Below, piece by piece: positions 1 through 13,570 of a DNA stretch of 64,000 bases. Made by a program: the position numbers and the translations under genes. Source of the DNA: Bostrychus sinensis. Its lineage: Eukaryota; Chordata; Actinopteri; Gobiiformes; Eleotridae. The stretch spans positions 11,895,903 through 11,959,902 of the forward strand of contig CM036243.1 of the NCBI GenBank assembly GCA_020698575.1. Direction: 5' to 3'. Every line of letters begins with the position of its first letter. Position 1 is the first letter of the stretch. Under the pieces are notes generated by a model that saw only the letters and a list, made by a program, of their open reading frames with translations, was not told the DNA's origin and did not search any database.

Positions 1-439
1 GAGAAAACTGCGTTTTGTGGCTTAAACTGCACCAAATGGCTGCTAATGGAAAGAGAAAGTAAAAAGGCAGCCCATGTGTCCGTGTGTCTGGGGAGAGCAC
101 CTTTCATGGTTGTCTTCACTGCTCTCTTGTGCACGATTTCTTCATTCAGACGTTGTCAAAACTAGTTGCAGGAGCTGTCTGCTCTTTAGTCTACTGTGTT
201 TCAACCTGGTTTGGCTGCGCGTTACGCGGGCGCAGGTGCTGCACCCGTGGACTCGCACTAAAGGCACCAATTAAGAACAGCTGATTTTTACATCAGCGGA
301 GCATTCAAACAAAGCCACACAGACACTGGGCACACATTAAAGGCAACAAAACCTCTTCTAAAACAAAAATAAGTAGAATTTTGTTGTACTTTTACATTTA
401 CAAAGGCTACAGTATTTTTCAAGTGGAACTAATAATAGC

Positions 440-559
440 TTGCATACATTACATTACTACATTGAAGACCACGTGATCGGTAACGGCCATGATCGGTATC
501 GGCCAATCACAGCAAAGGCTGATCGGTGATCGGCCTCAAAAATCCTGATCGGAGCACCC

Positions 560-562
<3 letters not shown>
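440..562. mobile_element. hAT-type end fragment with GATCGG repeats
   Basis: Repeats of GATCGGT and CGGCC end at CTGATCGGAGCACCCTTA. Reversed, this is a TAAGGGTGCTCCGATCAGG-type hAT end common in fish. The other end is not seen. Confidence 0.5.

Positions 563-625
<63 letters not shown>
562..625 (+). repeat. (AT)n microsatellite
   Basis: About 31 uninterrupted AT units lie between two hAT-type fragments. Confidence 0.97.
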
Positions 626-627
<2 letters not shown>

Positions 628-860
628 GGCTGTCAACGTTAACGCATGCGATTAAAGGAAATTAATCACACAATCTGTTTTGCCGGCCGTACACCAGCCC
701 TCTTCTTTCCCTATAGGGCCGGGAATCGAAAATTAACTAATTAATCGCAAATCTGAAAACAATTAATTGTGATTAATAACTGGTATTAATCGAGATTAAT
801 AACTACCAGTTATTAATCGTGATTAATCGTATTATGAATTCATGTACAAACACAAAATTG
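605..860. mobile_element. hAT-type end with TTAATCG repeats
   Basis: TAGGGCTGTCAACGTTAACG starts a stretch dense in ATTAATCG and GATTAATAACT motifs, the usual left end of a fish hAT group. I see no matching right end or target duplication, so the extent is uncertain and it may continue to about 1100. Confidence 0.5.
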
Positions 861-1109
861 TAAATTTAGAACATTTATTTTGAATTAATCTTCACATACT
901 TTACTGTAAACTTGTGCAATGCAAACAAAACTTGCAAAGAAAATAAATTAATAGTCTCTTTGAGACCTGTAACTCAGACAAAGCTTGCCTAAATAAGGTA
1001 CAACCAACAAATTCACAAAACTTACCTAAAAAAGCATGTGTTGTCTCTTTTAGAACTTTAGACCCGTGGCGTTAAAAAAAATAGTTTTTTTATATATATA
1101 TATATATTT

Positions 1110-4100
1110 AAAAAAGTGTAAATTGAAGATTGCTCTGAGTTTTGATCAACAACAGAAAATAGGCAAAGCCGATTACTTGGTTGCACTAAAACAACTTTTC
1201 CTTCTCTTTAAATGAACAAAAACACAACGTAAAAAACTCTATTGATTTGGAAAGTATAATGGAAGAAACTTTCTTTGATCAGACTTTGTATTGGCTACAC
1301 TAAATTTCACCAGTGTTCTTGTCACAGCTACAAAGAAGTGTGGTGAGCCAAAGCTAATCTCCTCTCTGAAGGAGAACCAATGACTAGATGGGAAACACTG
1401 GATATCCATCATTAAAAGACTGACAGTAAATTGGACAAAGGAGCTCAGAAATAACTGTCCCACTGTTGCTTAGTCATGGAATATTCAGAATTGCTGAGTC
1501 ACTCTCTACCTGTCCCATTGGAGTGCATATGCAGGTACAGTGCGAGGAAGGTGAACAGATTAAGTAGCAAGGCAGGTTAAAGGTACACTACTCAAAATAT
1601 TATTCTTTATTGGTTACTAATACATAACATCAAAATTAAGTTATGAGCCTACCTTAAACTTCTAGCACTAACTCCAAGCTGTCCCCCAATTATCTCTGCC
1701 ACGTTAAACTTTTTTTTTTTTTGCTATCAAAATATACAATTTGTTGATTAAACAGTAATAGCAAATAAAAGATACAGCTAGATAATGCAGAGCCAAAATT
1801 TTGCTTATTCAGTTTTACACGTTACATAGTACATCTGGTTACTTTGTTTGAGATTGTTTTCAAGTTTGAGAAGTGATTTAATATAGAATTTTTAAGGTTG
1901 CTTCCAGATAAAAATAACCTAGTTTTGACTTGTTGATTGTCATGATGAATGTGTGAATGTGGGTATGCATTGTAATACATTAAAGCATTAGCTTAGTTTG
2001 ACTCCCTACACCATAATGTGTTGTGGGGGTACTTTATTTAATTTATAAAATTATATACATTTATTTTTTTACATTTATTATTATAAATGTCTTGCATTCA
2101 GAAGTGAGTACATTTCCAAACCATTGTTGATAATTTGTCATTTGTTTTTTTGGGCTAAGTAAAAAGTATATTGTTGTCACATATTAAACATCACAGTTTT
2201 GACCATTTACATCAAACTGTAGACTTGTTAATGGATCAGCACTCCCAGTCTGCTGCATATTCTAATACTCAGAATATGCAGAGCTATTGGGCGTTGGAAA
2301 CACTCACTGACTCTGCATGTGTAATTATCACTCTTCACAGACGGAAGTGTGTTATCAAGTACACAGTATTGGCTGAGATGGAGATGATGAGGGCTGCAGG
2401 TGAGCCAAAGAGTCTGTGGATTCTCACAGCTTCAGGTTTTAGCTCTTCTGTGAGGAACAAATTTTGCCAAAACTGCAATGACTGTAAAAGACAGACTACT
2501 TGTTTACACATGGCGGACTGAATCTGGCGAAGGAGGTGTTTGATTGTGGCTGCTATCTCACTCTTGTGTAAACTGTGAAGTCCTCTGTGAAAATGCTAAT
2601 GTACCACCCGCATCCTCAACAATAGCTATCAGCTACTGATTAGCAGGATAACTACACATAGCATTAAGAACAGCATAGACAAAATTAAATGCCTTTGCTT
2701 TCAAAAACTCATGTTCTAATAATAGAGTATATATTAATAGATGCCTCAATCCATACTGCTGGTTTAAAATTAAAACAAACAGGATTAAAAAGTTAGAAAG
2801 TAGAGACAGTTGCCCACAAAGTTATGAGTTCTTCTTGTGTGACAACAGACAGCCTGTAAGGCACCCTCTGTTACTCTGACGTACTACAGTTTCTTTGACA
2901 CCTGAGCTTATCCATCTGAACGCAGATTTTTTTTTATTACAGTATGACAATGTTTGTATTGTAGTGTAAACAGATCCTTAACATGATAAAAGTGTTGACC
3001 CTAGAGATGTCACTGTCTTAAATAGTTTCATTTTATTTCTTTTTCACAAAGTCACAAATGTTTGACACTTGTTCACTTGCTCACACTGACTGATAGTTTA
3101 AGCTCTTATGTGTGTTCACTTCAATCCACTGCCCCCTCTTGTGCATCTCCTTCCTTTTGCACTAATCTGGCCTGTGTTGGCCTGTATTGTATTGTTGCTG
3201 CATCCCAAGTGCTTGTGTAAAGGAGCTTTCTGGTGCAATCCTTTGAGCCATGCAAATAATTGTGTTCCTGACTGATGTCCCATGCATTTTTCATATGGAG
3301 TCTTGACTGTGTGAGCCATAAGTAAAAGTGTTTCTTTTCTCTCTCCTACCAGGTCCCATGTGCTCTCCAGCATACTGTACCTTTCCACTATGTTCCTCCC
3401 TGCTCAGGCACATCTTTGGCCTCTATCATTGAAATCAATGGAATCGATTCTCCTGGGGTTAATGGATTTTGCTGCCAAGGTGAGGAGGATGCACTTTAAT
3501 CATGGCACATCTTAAATATTTTATCAGGAGAAGCCAAAGGTTTAGATCTTGAGCTGGCAGTCTGGAGGCAAGAGATGACACACAGAGGTTCACCCTGCAT
3601 CTTAGGCTACCTCCATCATAATACATTTTGATTTTAGAATGTTACCTTGTGGACTCTGGTGTTTGAGAAGCTCTTTGGAAATGAATCTCTGTTTTAAATT
3701 TCAGTGATAATCATTGAGGACCAATTGACTCTTAGTCTCATGACATGTACAACTTTACATGCAGGTAGGTCATTTTGAATTATTCTGTTGGTCCAGTTCA
3801 CAATCTTACGCAAATATTTCAATCGTGAAGGACAGTAATTTAAATTTCTATTGCATGCATACAACAGACTCCAAATAAGGCAACACTGTTTAGAGAAATA
3901 CTTATGTCATTTTACAGAGAGACGCTGTGATACCTTGGCAGAGATCAGCACTCTCTGCCCAAGCTTCTATTGTTTTTTTTTTTGTTTGTTTTTTTGCTTT
4001 TGCTTACATGCTATTTTTTTCTTACTGTAGGTTAAACCACAGCTTGTATTATAGTTTTTATTTTTTTCAACAAAGGCTAAATACTGGCTAATACTAATGT

Positions 4101-5620
4101 GTATGAATGCATCATTAGCCTTGACAGCACACACCACTGGGGACACAGGTTAAATTATCTCATGATGTTGGACATTGTAATTGACCTACGACTGTAGTCC
4201 AGCTTGCACAATTTCTTTCAGGAGGTTACCACAGCATATTTTTCACACAGATACTTTTGGTATGTTTATATGCAAGATGCCCTGCCTGCCACAACCCTCT
4301 CCCTTTATTCGTGCTTGGATATTGTGCCTGGACTATTTGTCGCCGCATGAGGGAACCCCTGACCTTGCAGGTGGGGGAACTGACCACTTCACTCCCAGTG
4401 AGCTCATAACCTCACCAATGATGAGCCACCAACACCAATACTCCATAATAAGGTTATTTAATCACAAATGCCTTAGTACTGTATATTTTACATAGCCTGT
4501 ATGTCACTGTTTATCTAAAAGTAAAGGTTCTGTAACTTTAGAGTGCAGCAGGAAACACAGGATTTGTGTAACCATGTGCACCATGCTGATTTTCAAGGAA
4601 AACAGCAGTGAATTAGAGATTATAACAGTAATATGTGGCTAATAAAATGCTGTCACTATATAAAAAGTACATATACATATATAGTTATTGGAAAGCATAA
4701 TGTTTGAGAAAGAAAAGCCAAAAACAATCACTACACAGGTTACTTTTAGGTTTCGCAGTTTTATTTTATATAATAGCCCGGAGTATTGAAATTGGCTGCT
4801 GTTGCTGCGTGTGCACTTCTCCCCAGACATTATCTCAGCTTGACTCCTCACAGCAAAACAAGCCAACAGTAATAGCTTTATGGAAGCTGAAACTTTCACA
4901 CGTAATTTATTCTAACCGTGTTTTATTGCAGTAACTGTCAAAATTAGACTGTTTAAAGGTCCTGCATTCAGAACTCATATTTCATCTTCAGAATGCTTGT
5001 ACACTTATTTCCATAATTTCAAGACTTTTTCTGTTTAAATGCACAAAAAGTAAAATAGATGAGACCAGAAGGAGAGCCCAGACCTCTGTCAGGTAAAAAA
5101 CAGTCAGAAAAAAAAAAGAAAAAAAAAAGCAAATCCTACCTGGAATGAAAGCCCAGCAGTAAAGCTTTAACTTGTACTAATAAGGGGCACTGACTAATAC
5201 AGGTTTTCTTTTGATCACTACAATACCTACAATATGCTATCAATAGAGCAACACAAAAACTGAAGTTAATTAGTGCATTCACAAAGAAAGCTGTTGCTAA
5301 CAAACTAAAGACTAAAGTTCAACTTTGAATGCAAGCTATTAACAGGACAACTGACAAGGACAGATATAAATCACTGTACAGATGGTATAACAACAGTTTT
5401 TAAATAGAAGCAGAAAAACTGGTCACATCCACCCACGGTACTATATATAATAGTATGTACTTATGTCACTACACCTTATGTTCAAAGTAAAGCAAAAAAA
5501 TAAATACAAAAAAAAAGTGTTGTAGCTCAAACAAACAAACAAACAAAAAACAATACACATAGTATGTATTCTGTTTTCTTGAAATTATAACTTCACCAGA
5601 AGTGCAGAATATTTAAGTGG
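1110..5620. other. no gene seen
   Basis: AT-rich sequence with homopolymer runs. A short segment at 1640-1675 (CCTACCTTAAACTTCTAGCA) is the reverse of one at 21727-21757, hinting at an old repeat. No coding exon with homology was recognised. Confidence 0.6.
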
Positions 5621-5624
5621 CAAC

Positions 5625-5790
5625 ATCTGCTAAAACTACTACAACAGTTACTACAGCTACTACTACTGTTGCTGCTGCTTTGCGTTTACTATGTCTAATA
5701 CTACAACTGCTACTAGTGCTAATACTAATACTACTGCTACTAATACTACTACCATAACTACTGCCTGTTCTATTACTACAAAATAATGTC
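5625..5790 (+). repeat. degenerate (TAC)n microsatellite
   Basis: The tract holds many TAC, TAA, TGC and CTA triplets in phase over 165 bp (for example ACTACTACAACAGTTACTAC). Open frames through it encode Ser or Val runs and are not genes. It ends 55 bp before the Tc1-like element. Confidence 0.8.
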
Positions 5791-5844
5791 AGTAATTGCT
5801 GTGTAAAAATGGTGGATGAGGCTTCATACAAATGCTCTGAAATA

Positions 5845-7062
5845 TACACCTACCGGCCACTTTATTAGGTACACCTTGCTAGTACCGGGTTGGACCGCCT
5901 TTTGCCTTCAGAACTGTCTTAATCCTTCGTGGCATAGATTCAACAAGGTACTGGAAACATTCCTCAGAGAGTTTTGTCCATATTGACATGATAGCATCGT
6001 GCAGTTGCTGCAGATTTGTCAGCTGCACATCCATGATGTGAATCTCCTGTTCCACCACATCCCAAAGGTGCTCTATTGGTTTGAGATCTGGTGACTGTGG
6101 AGGCCATTTGAGTACAGTGAACGCATTGTCATGTTCAAGAAACCAGTCTGAGATGATTCGAGCTTTATGACATGGCGCGTTATCCTGCTGGAAGTAGCCA
6201 TCAGAAGATGGGTACACTGTAGTCATAAAGGGGTGGACATGGTCAGCAACAATACTCAGGTCGGCTGTGGCGTTGCAACGATGCTCAATTGGTACTAAGG
6301 GGCCCAAAGTATGCCAAGAAAATATCCCCCACACCATTACACCACCACCAGCCTGAACCGTTGATACAAGGCAGGATGGTTCCATGCTTTCATGTTGTTG
6401 ACGCCAAATTCTGACCCTACCATCCGAATGTCACAGCAGAAATCGAGACTCATCAGACCAGGCAACTTTTTTCCAATCTTCTATCGTCCAATTTTAGTGA
6501 GCCTGCGCGAATTGTAGCCTCAGTTTCCTGTTCTTAGCTGACAGGAGTGGCACCCGGTGTGGTCTTCTGCTGCTGTAGCCCATCTTCCTCAAGGTTTGAT
6601 GTGTTGTGCATTCAGAGTTGCTCTTCTGCAGACCTCGGTTGTAAGAAGTGGTTATTTGAGTTACTGTTGCCTTTCTATCAGCTTGACCAGTCTGGCCATT
6701 CTCCTCTGACCTCTGGCATCAACAAGGCATTTTCACCCACAGAACTGGCACTCACTGGATATTTTCTCTTTTTCGGACCATTCTCTGTAAATCCTAGAGA
6801 TGGTTGTGTGTGAAAATTCCAGTAGATCAGCAGTTTCTGTTTTACTCAGACCAGCCCGTCTGGCACCAACAACCATGCCACGTTCAAATTCACTTAAATC
6901 AACTTTCTTCCCCATTCTGATGCTCGGTTTGAACTGCAGCAGATCGTCTTGACCATGTCCACATGCCTAAATGCATTGAGTTGCTGCCATGTGATTGGCT
7001 GATTAGAAATTTGTTAATGAGCAGTTGGACAGGTGTACCTAATAAAGTGGCCGTTGAGTGTA
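5845..7062 (-). mobile_element. Tc1-like DNA transposon, 1.2 kb, complete but dead
   Basis: Inverted ends of about 33 bp (core GGCCACTTTATTAGGTACAC at both termini) are flanked by TA on each side (5843-5844 and 7063-7064). Length 1218 bp is standard for Tc1/mariner. The transposase runs on the minus strand and is described in its own entry. The exact boundary is uncertain by 2 bp because the ends read TATA on both sides. Confidence 0.93.
5879..6915 (-). pseudogene. Tc1-like transposase remnant (element at 5.8-7.1 kb)
   Basis: The N-terminus (6915-6733) starts MGKKVDLSEFERGMVVGARR and holds the helix-turn-helix that binds the terminal repeats (SKTETADLLEFSHTTISRIY). The frame stops at a TGA near 6735, shifts by one base around 6690, and continues through GYSSRRP and VAWSDESRF (first catalytic Asp, near 6455). 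TAA near 6495 and TGA near 6432 interrupt this stretch. The last 168 codons (6385-5879) are open and contain GGGVMVWGIFS, the second Asp in QQDNAPCHKA and the third acidic residue in SPDLKPIEHLWD (DDE/D family), ending KGGPTRY. All three acidic residues are present, but stops and a frameshift make it inactive. Confidence 0.9.
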
Positions 7063-7069
7063 TATCTAG

Positions 7070-9345
7070 ATACTTGAGGCTCCTACAAGGACATATTTTG
7101 AGAAGTTAGTCTTTAATAACTAAAATGAGCACCATCATAATGTTCTTTGCAAGATAATTAATAATGACTACTCTTTTCTACTTGTGCTTTGCAGGTTTGT
7201 GTGAAACATTTGTACATTTGCAGAATTCGGGATTCATCCGTCCATTATTTTAACACATTGCCCTCAGATGATAAACATACACTATTGCACACTTTCCAGT
7301 CATCCATTTACAGACCATTGCTCTTCCATAGTCCTGTTAGCTTCATTAGGTGAATTCTTTATGAAGATTAATTTAAAATTTCCTTCTTTGTGACATGCAA
7401 AACAATGCCGTTTAAGTCTGACTACCAAATTTTTGGTTGTTGTCCATTGACAAGATGCTTTAACACTATTGATACAAAGAATCCGAGTGATGGTTGTATT
7501 TTGTATTGGCTGATGAACATGACACCTGAACATGATTGGGGGAACAACCTGCCACTAACCACCTATCCAACGATCATTTTATCCAACCAGAGAAAGTTCA
7601 AAAATTTTGTAGCATTTTCAATGGATTGTTAACCTTGGATGAGACACAATATCTTCTACACTACAAACTATGTCCTTTTAAAACCTGTACTTAATTAAAA
7701 ATAACTAAGAATAACTAAGAATTTAAAGAACTTATGAAATCATAACAATATAACACTTCATAACATTACTGCCAGTACTGCCACACCATTTGTAGCCACA
7801 ATACAAGTGAAACAGTTAAGTTCTGGTAAGATTAGATGGATTTCTTTGAGTTTGTAAATGAATGAATCTCTTAATTCCCTTTATTGTGCAAGATAAACAT
7901 GCAGCTTTCATTTCAAATTCAGTTTTTCATTGTCATAAATAATATAATAATATAAATATAGAATAATATATAAAAAATATAAATAACAGCGAGACTACAA
8001 ATAATAGATCTGTTCAATATGTTATTTTATAAAGTTATAAAGGTCTTAAAAGCTAGAATATATTAGTCCTCAGTAATCATTAGGCACAGTTTTCAATAAA
8101 ATCATAACAATGAAGTCTCGAGATGGAATAAGAATGCTTAAAAATAAATATACATGCAACATATACAGATATTCATTTATAATATGAAACAAACCTTATT
8201 AAGTTACAAGTTACATTGTGTTTGTGAAGTTATTTTTATGTTGCTTAGCTGCTCTCACAGGCATGAATCATAATGTTTGTGTTAGCAGTTCACTGTGAAT
8301 CATGAGTGTTACAAGTTCTTTAAAGAGATGTGATTAACCTGTGTGTGCATTAGTCTGTGGTAAATACCATTAAGACTTCACGGCTATTAAAGCACTTAGA
8401 AGTCATTCACAAATTGTAGGGAGTCAACATAACCCAATTTTCTACTCAAGCATTTGAACTAAAGGATGTTGCTCTTAAATGTTTCCCTCCACTGACTTAT
8501 CAACTGCCGCCCATGGAAATGTTTTTTTTTTTTTTTTATTCTAGTGCCGAGCTAAATGAAAAAATCCTATTTGAAAATTTTTGGCCTTTTGCAGCACTGT
8601 GGCAAGCAGTCTCTTTACTTTTCTGATGCTTGTACTTTTCTCTAACTTTAGCATGTAGTTAGTCTGGGAAGTAATGGAGTGAGACTATGAAATTTTTAGC
8701 CATATTACCAGTCAAAAAGAGCCACCCACATCTCAGACCAACTCTAATCATTTTTATATGTCATCTTTCTCCTGAAAAATCAGAAGAGTAGTTACCACTA
8801 AAAGTCTGGCTAGAGTAATGTACTCCATAAGGTTTAATAAATGCCCGATTCCAAGTTAGTATTTCTTTTCTTTTTAATAGTGACAATATACAGTATACTC
8901 CTGTTTCCAACAAGCAAATAAAGACGAGGCAAATTAAATACTGTTTGATTGTGCTGTTGGGCCGAGAGCAATACGTTTTCTGATGGAAGATGTGGTCCCA
9001 CAGGTCTCTCTCTGGGCCTCACTTTGGTCATGTCGTCAATTGAAAGGGATACTTAAGGGACTTCATAGTAAAAATCAAATCTCTACTTACTTTTTATTGA
9101 CTAAACACACGTTGATTACAATCCAGTTGCTTCACTGTGTTGGCTGACATGCATTACCTTGAGACTGGGGCAGAAAAATATGAGCTGTATACAGTATGTC
9201 AGCTGTCACTCTCTTACAGCAGCTATATCCCTCTACTGTGCTACAATCTACAATATATAGGTAGATGCATTGTGCAGTCCAAGATACTGAATAGATGGTG
9301 TTTAAAGGGTAGATTGTTATGGCAGATAGAACTCTCACAGATGTC
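7070..9345. other. no gene seen
   Basis: AT-rich DNA with many short open frames at the level expected by chance. No repeats were recognised apart from homopolymers. Confidence 0.6.
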
Positions 9346-9357
9346 TTTACTGGTAAG

Positions 9358-10039
9358 TAGGGCTGGGCAATAAATCAAATTAATTTGATTAATTCGCATT
9401 TCAGATTTTGGGCGATGTCAAAAATAGCCAACTCGTAAAATTGAGTTTAGCGGAAATTAGCGTCCTCCAAGCACCGCACTGTTGCCTGTGTTATGGCTAA
9501 TGCTGCTGCTAGCTCCAGAGCAGCTAAAATAGTTACTGTGGAGACTCTGCAGATGCTAAAAATACTAATAATCACATAGAAGAAGTAATTTTATCTCTGT
9601 AATATCCCGGTTTGGATGTGGCTGCAGTTTGGCCAAAACAAACAGTGTGGTGCTATGTGCAGTGGCAGCAGCAGCAGGAACTTACATGTCTTTGTTTATG
9701 TATGCTTATTAGCCACATGCTCTGCTTAGTCTTTTTTCAGTCCTCTATGGTGAATAATGTTGTATAAATTAATATAGACCTGGTCTTTAGAAGCAGAGAG
9801 GGCTAACACTAAAATACATTTATGTCACTGTAAGTAATGCACTTTGCTTCTGCCTTGCTGCTGTAGTCCAGCTAATAAAATAATAAAAAAGAAAATATAC
9901 CATGCAATACTCCAATCTAAAAATAATAAACCTACATTTAAATAGCCTTTTTATGCCAACAAGCGAAAAAATCGATCCAAAACATAAATCGGCTGAGAAT
10001 TTTAAAATATTTAGATTTTTATTTTTTAGCCCAGCCCTA
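9358..10039. mobile_element. hAT MITE, family 1, copy A (682 bp)
   Basis: The ends TAGGGCTGGGCAATAAATC and the inverted TTTTTTAGCCCAGCCCTA have flanks CTGGTAAG and CTACTAAG (6 of 8 identical). The interior (GCGTCCTCCAAG, GTGGAGACTCTGCAGATGC) is shared with the copy at 58656-59095. Open frames crossing it (for example 132 codons on the minus strand at 9820-10218) are chance and do not match any transposase I know. Confidence 0.82.
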
Positions 10040-10256
10040 CTACTAAGTAATTTAGTATTTGTGTAAAGCTTCAAAAGACCACTGCATACATTATCAGAAA
10101 GATGTACTTTTTGAGTGACATTATGTCTAAAAAATATTTTGCAAGTGTTGCAAATTAAATGTGTATACAGTGTACAACTACACATTGATTGTATATGCGT
10201 TAGTAATTCTCCAAGCACTGGTTTTGAGACATATGAGTATATTGCTCTATAAAAAC

Positions 10257-10499
10257 TAGAGCCTGACCGATATGGATTTTTTGAGGCCGATGCCGATACT
10301 GATATTGGGTAATAAAAAATACTGTTATCCGTTTCATCAACCGATACAGTTATACATAAAGAAAAATAATTTTAAAGCGTTTTTCTTTTTGCTTTTGTTT
10401 ACATGAATATGGCATACACCCCAGGCCACTTTATTAGACTAAAGATCTTTAATAATTTTCTAATGGGTTTTATCAGCCGATAATATCAGTCCAGCTCTA
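10257..10499. mobile_element. hAT MITE (243 bp) with perfect target duplication
   Basis: The ends TAGAGCCTGACCGATATGGA and the inverted ATATCAGTCCAGCTCTA are flanked by a perfect 8-bp duplication ATAAAAAC at 10249-10256 and 10500-10507. The left end has the GGCCGATGCCGATACTGATA repeats common in fish hAT derivatives. A 20-bp Tc1-type end fragment lies inside, near 10423-10442. Confidence 0.87.
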
Positions 10500-10816
10500 A
10501 TAAAAACATTAACATTCAGCTACATATGTTTTTAAAGCCACACTATCTAAAATTTTGTCCCATCACAGTCAAATCTCCAACCCACTAACATAGTGCAGCT
10601 AGTAACACAGAACATTTTTTTCAGCGCTAGACCAGTGCAGTTCCACAATTATCACAACCTTTTTAAACATTTTGTAAATGGTTTGCCGATATTTATCTGC
10701 ATTTTGCTTGGCTGTGAAAAGACATAGGGAATAGAAAAAATAGACACATTCTCAGTATTGTTATATTGTAATATTATAAAATAATATATTATTCATTCAT
10801 TCATTCATTCATTCAG

Positions 10817-11125
10817 TCATCTTCTTCCACTTATTCCCATTAGGGATTGCAGGTGACTGGAGCCTATCCCAGTAACTTTGGGCTTTAGGCGTGGTACACC
10901 CTGGACTGGGGCCAGCTTGTCAGGGCTGACACAGAGACATACACGAACAGACAACCATTCACTCTCACATTCATTCACTAGGGCCAGTTTAGAGTCACCA
11001 ATTAACCTAACACATGCATGTCTTTGGACTGTGGGAGGAAGCCAGAGTACCCGCAGAGAAGCCATGATAACACAGGGAGGACATGCAGACTCCACCCAGA
11101 GAGTTTGTGTGTTGGCCGGCCCAAA
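10817..11125 (-). repeat. tRNA-headed SINE-like repeat, minus strand, 5' truncated
   Basis: On the minus strand it reads CTCTCTGGGTGGAGTCTGCA, then the GTCCAAAGACATGCATGT block, a GTCAGCCCTG block, CAGGGTGTACCACGCC and GGGATAGGCTCCAG, ending in AATGAATGAATGA-type units next to (ATTC)n at 10793-10816. The tRNA-like head is missing. It has the same 5' breakpoint sequence as the copy at 56697-57000. Confidence 0.8.
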
Positions 11126-11129
11126 GTCC

Positions 11130-13570
11130 TTTTTTCACAGATGATTCCTATTACAATAAGCTATACAATGATTATTATTAATCATTCTTCCTCAAACAGA
11201 CGAAAAAAATGCACATATTCCCTTGAAAGTAGATAGTGGATTAGCTTGTTCTTTCTGTTCAAACTTATTATTTTCTCACACAATTTCACAAATATTTATT
11301 TTACTTTCAAGTCTAGTTTTGTAGTGCTGTTATCCTTTGAGTATTCCTCTTATGATTTCTTTGCTGTTAAAAGCAGAATCAGGTAGTGGCTTTCTCAGCT
11401 GGCCATTGTGCAGAAGGCTTTCTCTTTGTTTTGCACCAGTCAGAGGGAAGATGGAAGAAGGTCATTTCCAGCACACAGCGATAGGCATTACACAGAGTTG
11501 TGTAGCAGTGGGGAGTTACATCACTATTGACCTTTTCTTATGGTCATAATATTACTTACAGGAGGCCAGCCCTGATAAAGACATATCCTCAGGTAATGAA
11601 AATATCCCACAGCCTCAGTAAGAATGATACATGGATGTTGGCACAGTGCACGGTGCGACTGTGGCAGCCAAGTAATTCTGGGACATGGCAGAAACAGCTA
11701 ATCCATACCTCCCCCGAACTTTTAACATTGCTCTGCTGGATCAAGTGGCCAAAGCAATTTTTTACCACTGTGTCTTGCTTCTGTCAGTATGTCTACTCTT
11801 CTTGTTTTTGTAAGAGACAATGTACAGTAATAATTAACAAGATGTGATTTTCAATGTAATTCTCACACCGATAAAAGGCCCTTATCATCTGAGAGCTAAC
11901 TCAAGGCATCTTCAGTCAATTCAAAATGTACAGGCGTTGATGTGTTTTTTTGATAATGCTGTCTGTATCCGAAGTCCATCTGAAGTTACATGTGTTTGAG
12001 ATGTGCCCACCCAGTTTTTTAAATGTGCTCCACAACTGTTCCTCCAGTGAAATAAGGAGAGGACTATGGCCAATGATGGTCCAAAGCATACTACTAATAC
12101 AGTAAAATCTGTAATAGGCAATACTAACAAGGCCATCAAATTCAAAACCATTTACTACTATTAGCTCCAAGTCCTCAAAATCTTCAAAAAACAGTGTACC
12201 ATTTGTGCTGGTGCCAAGCCCAGATAAATTAGGCTAGTAATGTCAAGAAGAAATTATTCATTTTTGGTTTGGATTTGGAACATTGCCTGAAACCAGGAAT
12301 TTTTAAATTAAATTCTGGGATTTTTGCCAATTTGGCAATTTTAAAGACAACACCCAGACATTATAATCTATTTTATAAAGATTTTTTTTTAAAACATAGA
12401 AAGATCTAATCTCAGTAAAGGAATGTATACCACTTCAAGATGGGGCCAAAGAAATCTAGTCATAAGTAAAGAAGTTTAGTAACAACCAATTATTTGTAAG
12501 CCTTGATCTGAATCACCATCTAAATCCAAGTATTTCTTTCCTAAATTCTTTACCATTGTGAAATAGAATGGATCTGTGGACTAGGGGGACTAGAGGATCC
12601 CCATTTTATCTCCAGGTCTATCTTTACCATTTCAAGATGCCTTGACAAATGTCTGAGCTCCCCCAGTCCTTCTAGTTTCTTTTCCGTGTTTAAAATAGTA
12701 TTTTTTGGAATTTATCTAAGAAGTAGAATAAAAATATATATATTCTGAGAAAGCTGTTGCAGCATCCACCAATCTTACTTTGTTTAGTGAGTAGGTTAGT
12801 GTTTCTGAAACATCAGATCCACCTCCTTCATACGAAATCACAAAAGTGCAACCCAGTGGATGCATTTCAGCAGGCGCACTCTGGAAGTCAACAACAGGAA
12901 TGTCATAGTGGCGCAGTAAAGGAGGTGGTTGTAACCTGACATGACAACACATGATGAGAAATCAATAGGCACATCTCTCCACATTGTGTGAAGCACGAGT
13001 GAAAAGGGAAGGACTGGGGGGGCTGGATGTCAGTTCATTTTTAATGTGAGGAGAATACATGCAGACCTTCACAGCCATTGAATTGTTGGTCCCGTTAGAC
13101 TGGATGATACAGCTGCATACAGATTATGGCCAGAAAAACAGCATTATAGATATGTATAGAGTGTAATGTATATTTTACACTTCCCACTATACAGCACAAA
13201 ATGTACAATATGATAGTTTGATAATCCATAAAGGTCATTGCAATAGCAATTTCCACTCTCCATTTAGTTTATATTGAGTGATCACCTGTTACAGTGGAGG
13301 AAGGTTTGAATTCAGTCTGCTGTGTTGCTATGGAACAGATTAGTCAATAAGATATTGAACATATGTGAGTGTGGAGTAGTGAGTTCTTGTTAAGAGTGTT
13401 ACAGCTTAATTATTTAACTCCATGCATTACACAGTAGGAGGTAGGGTATTGATTCTGTAGGTTTATGCTGTGCAAGGAAAGCTAAAAACAGATTTAATGT
13501 TATTTTATATTTTGTTGCATTAAACACTAAATTGTATGCTAAAGATCTATAATTATACTGTTTTCGGGTG
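11130..13570. other. no gene seen
   Basis: No recognisable exon, terminal inverted repeat or SINE-like block. Short frames overlap on both strands without codon bias. Confidence 0.6.

Noticed and set aside
5613..5849. open frame with Ser and Val runs
   Set aside because: It is translation of a degenerate triplet microsatellite.
9820..10218. 132-codon open frame on the minus strand
   Set aside because: It crosses the end of a hAT MITE into flanking DNA and has no transposase or host motif.
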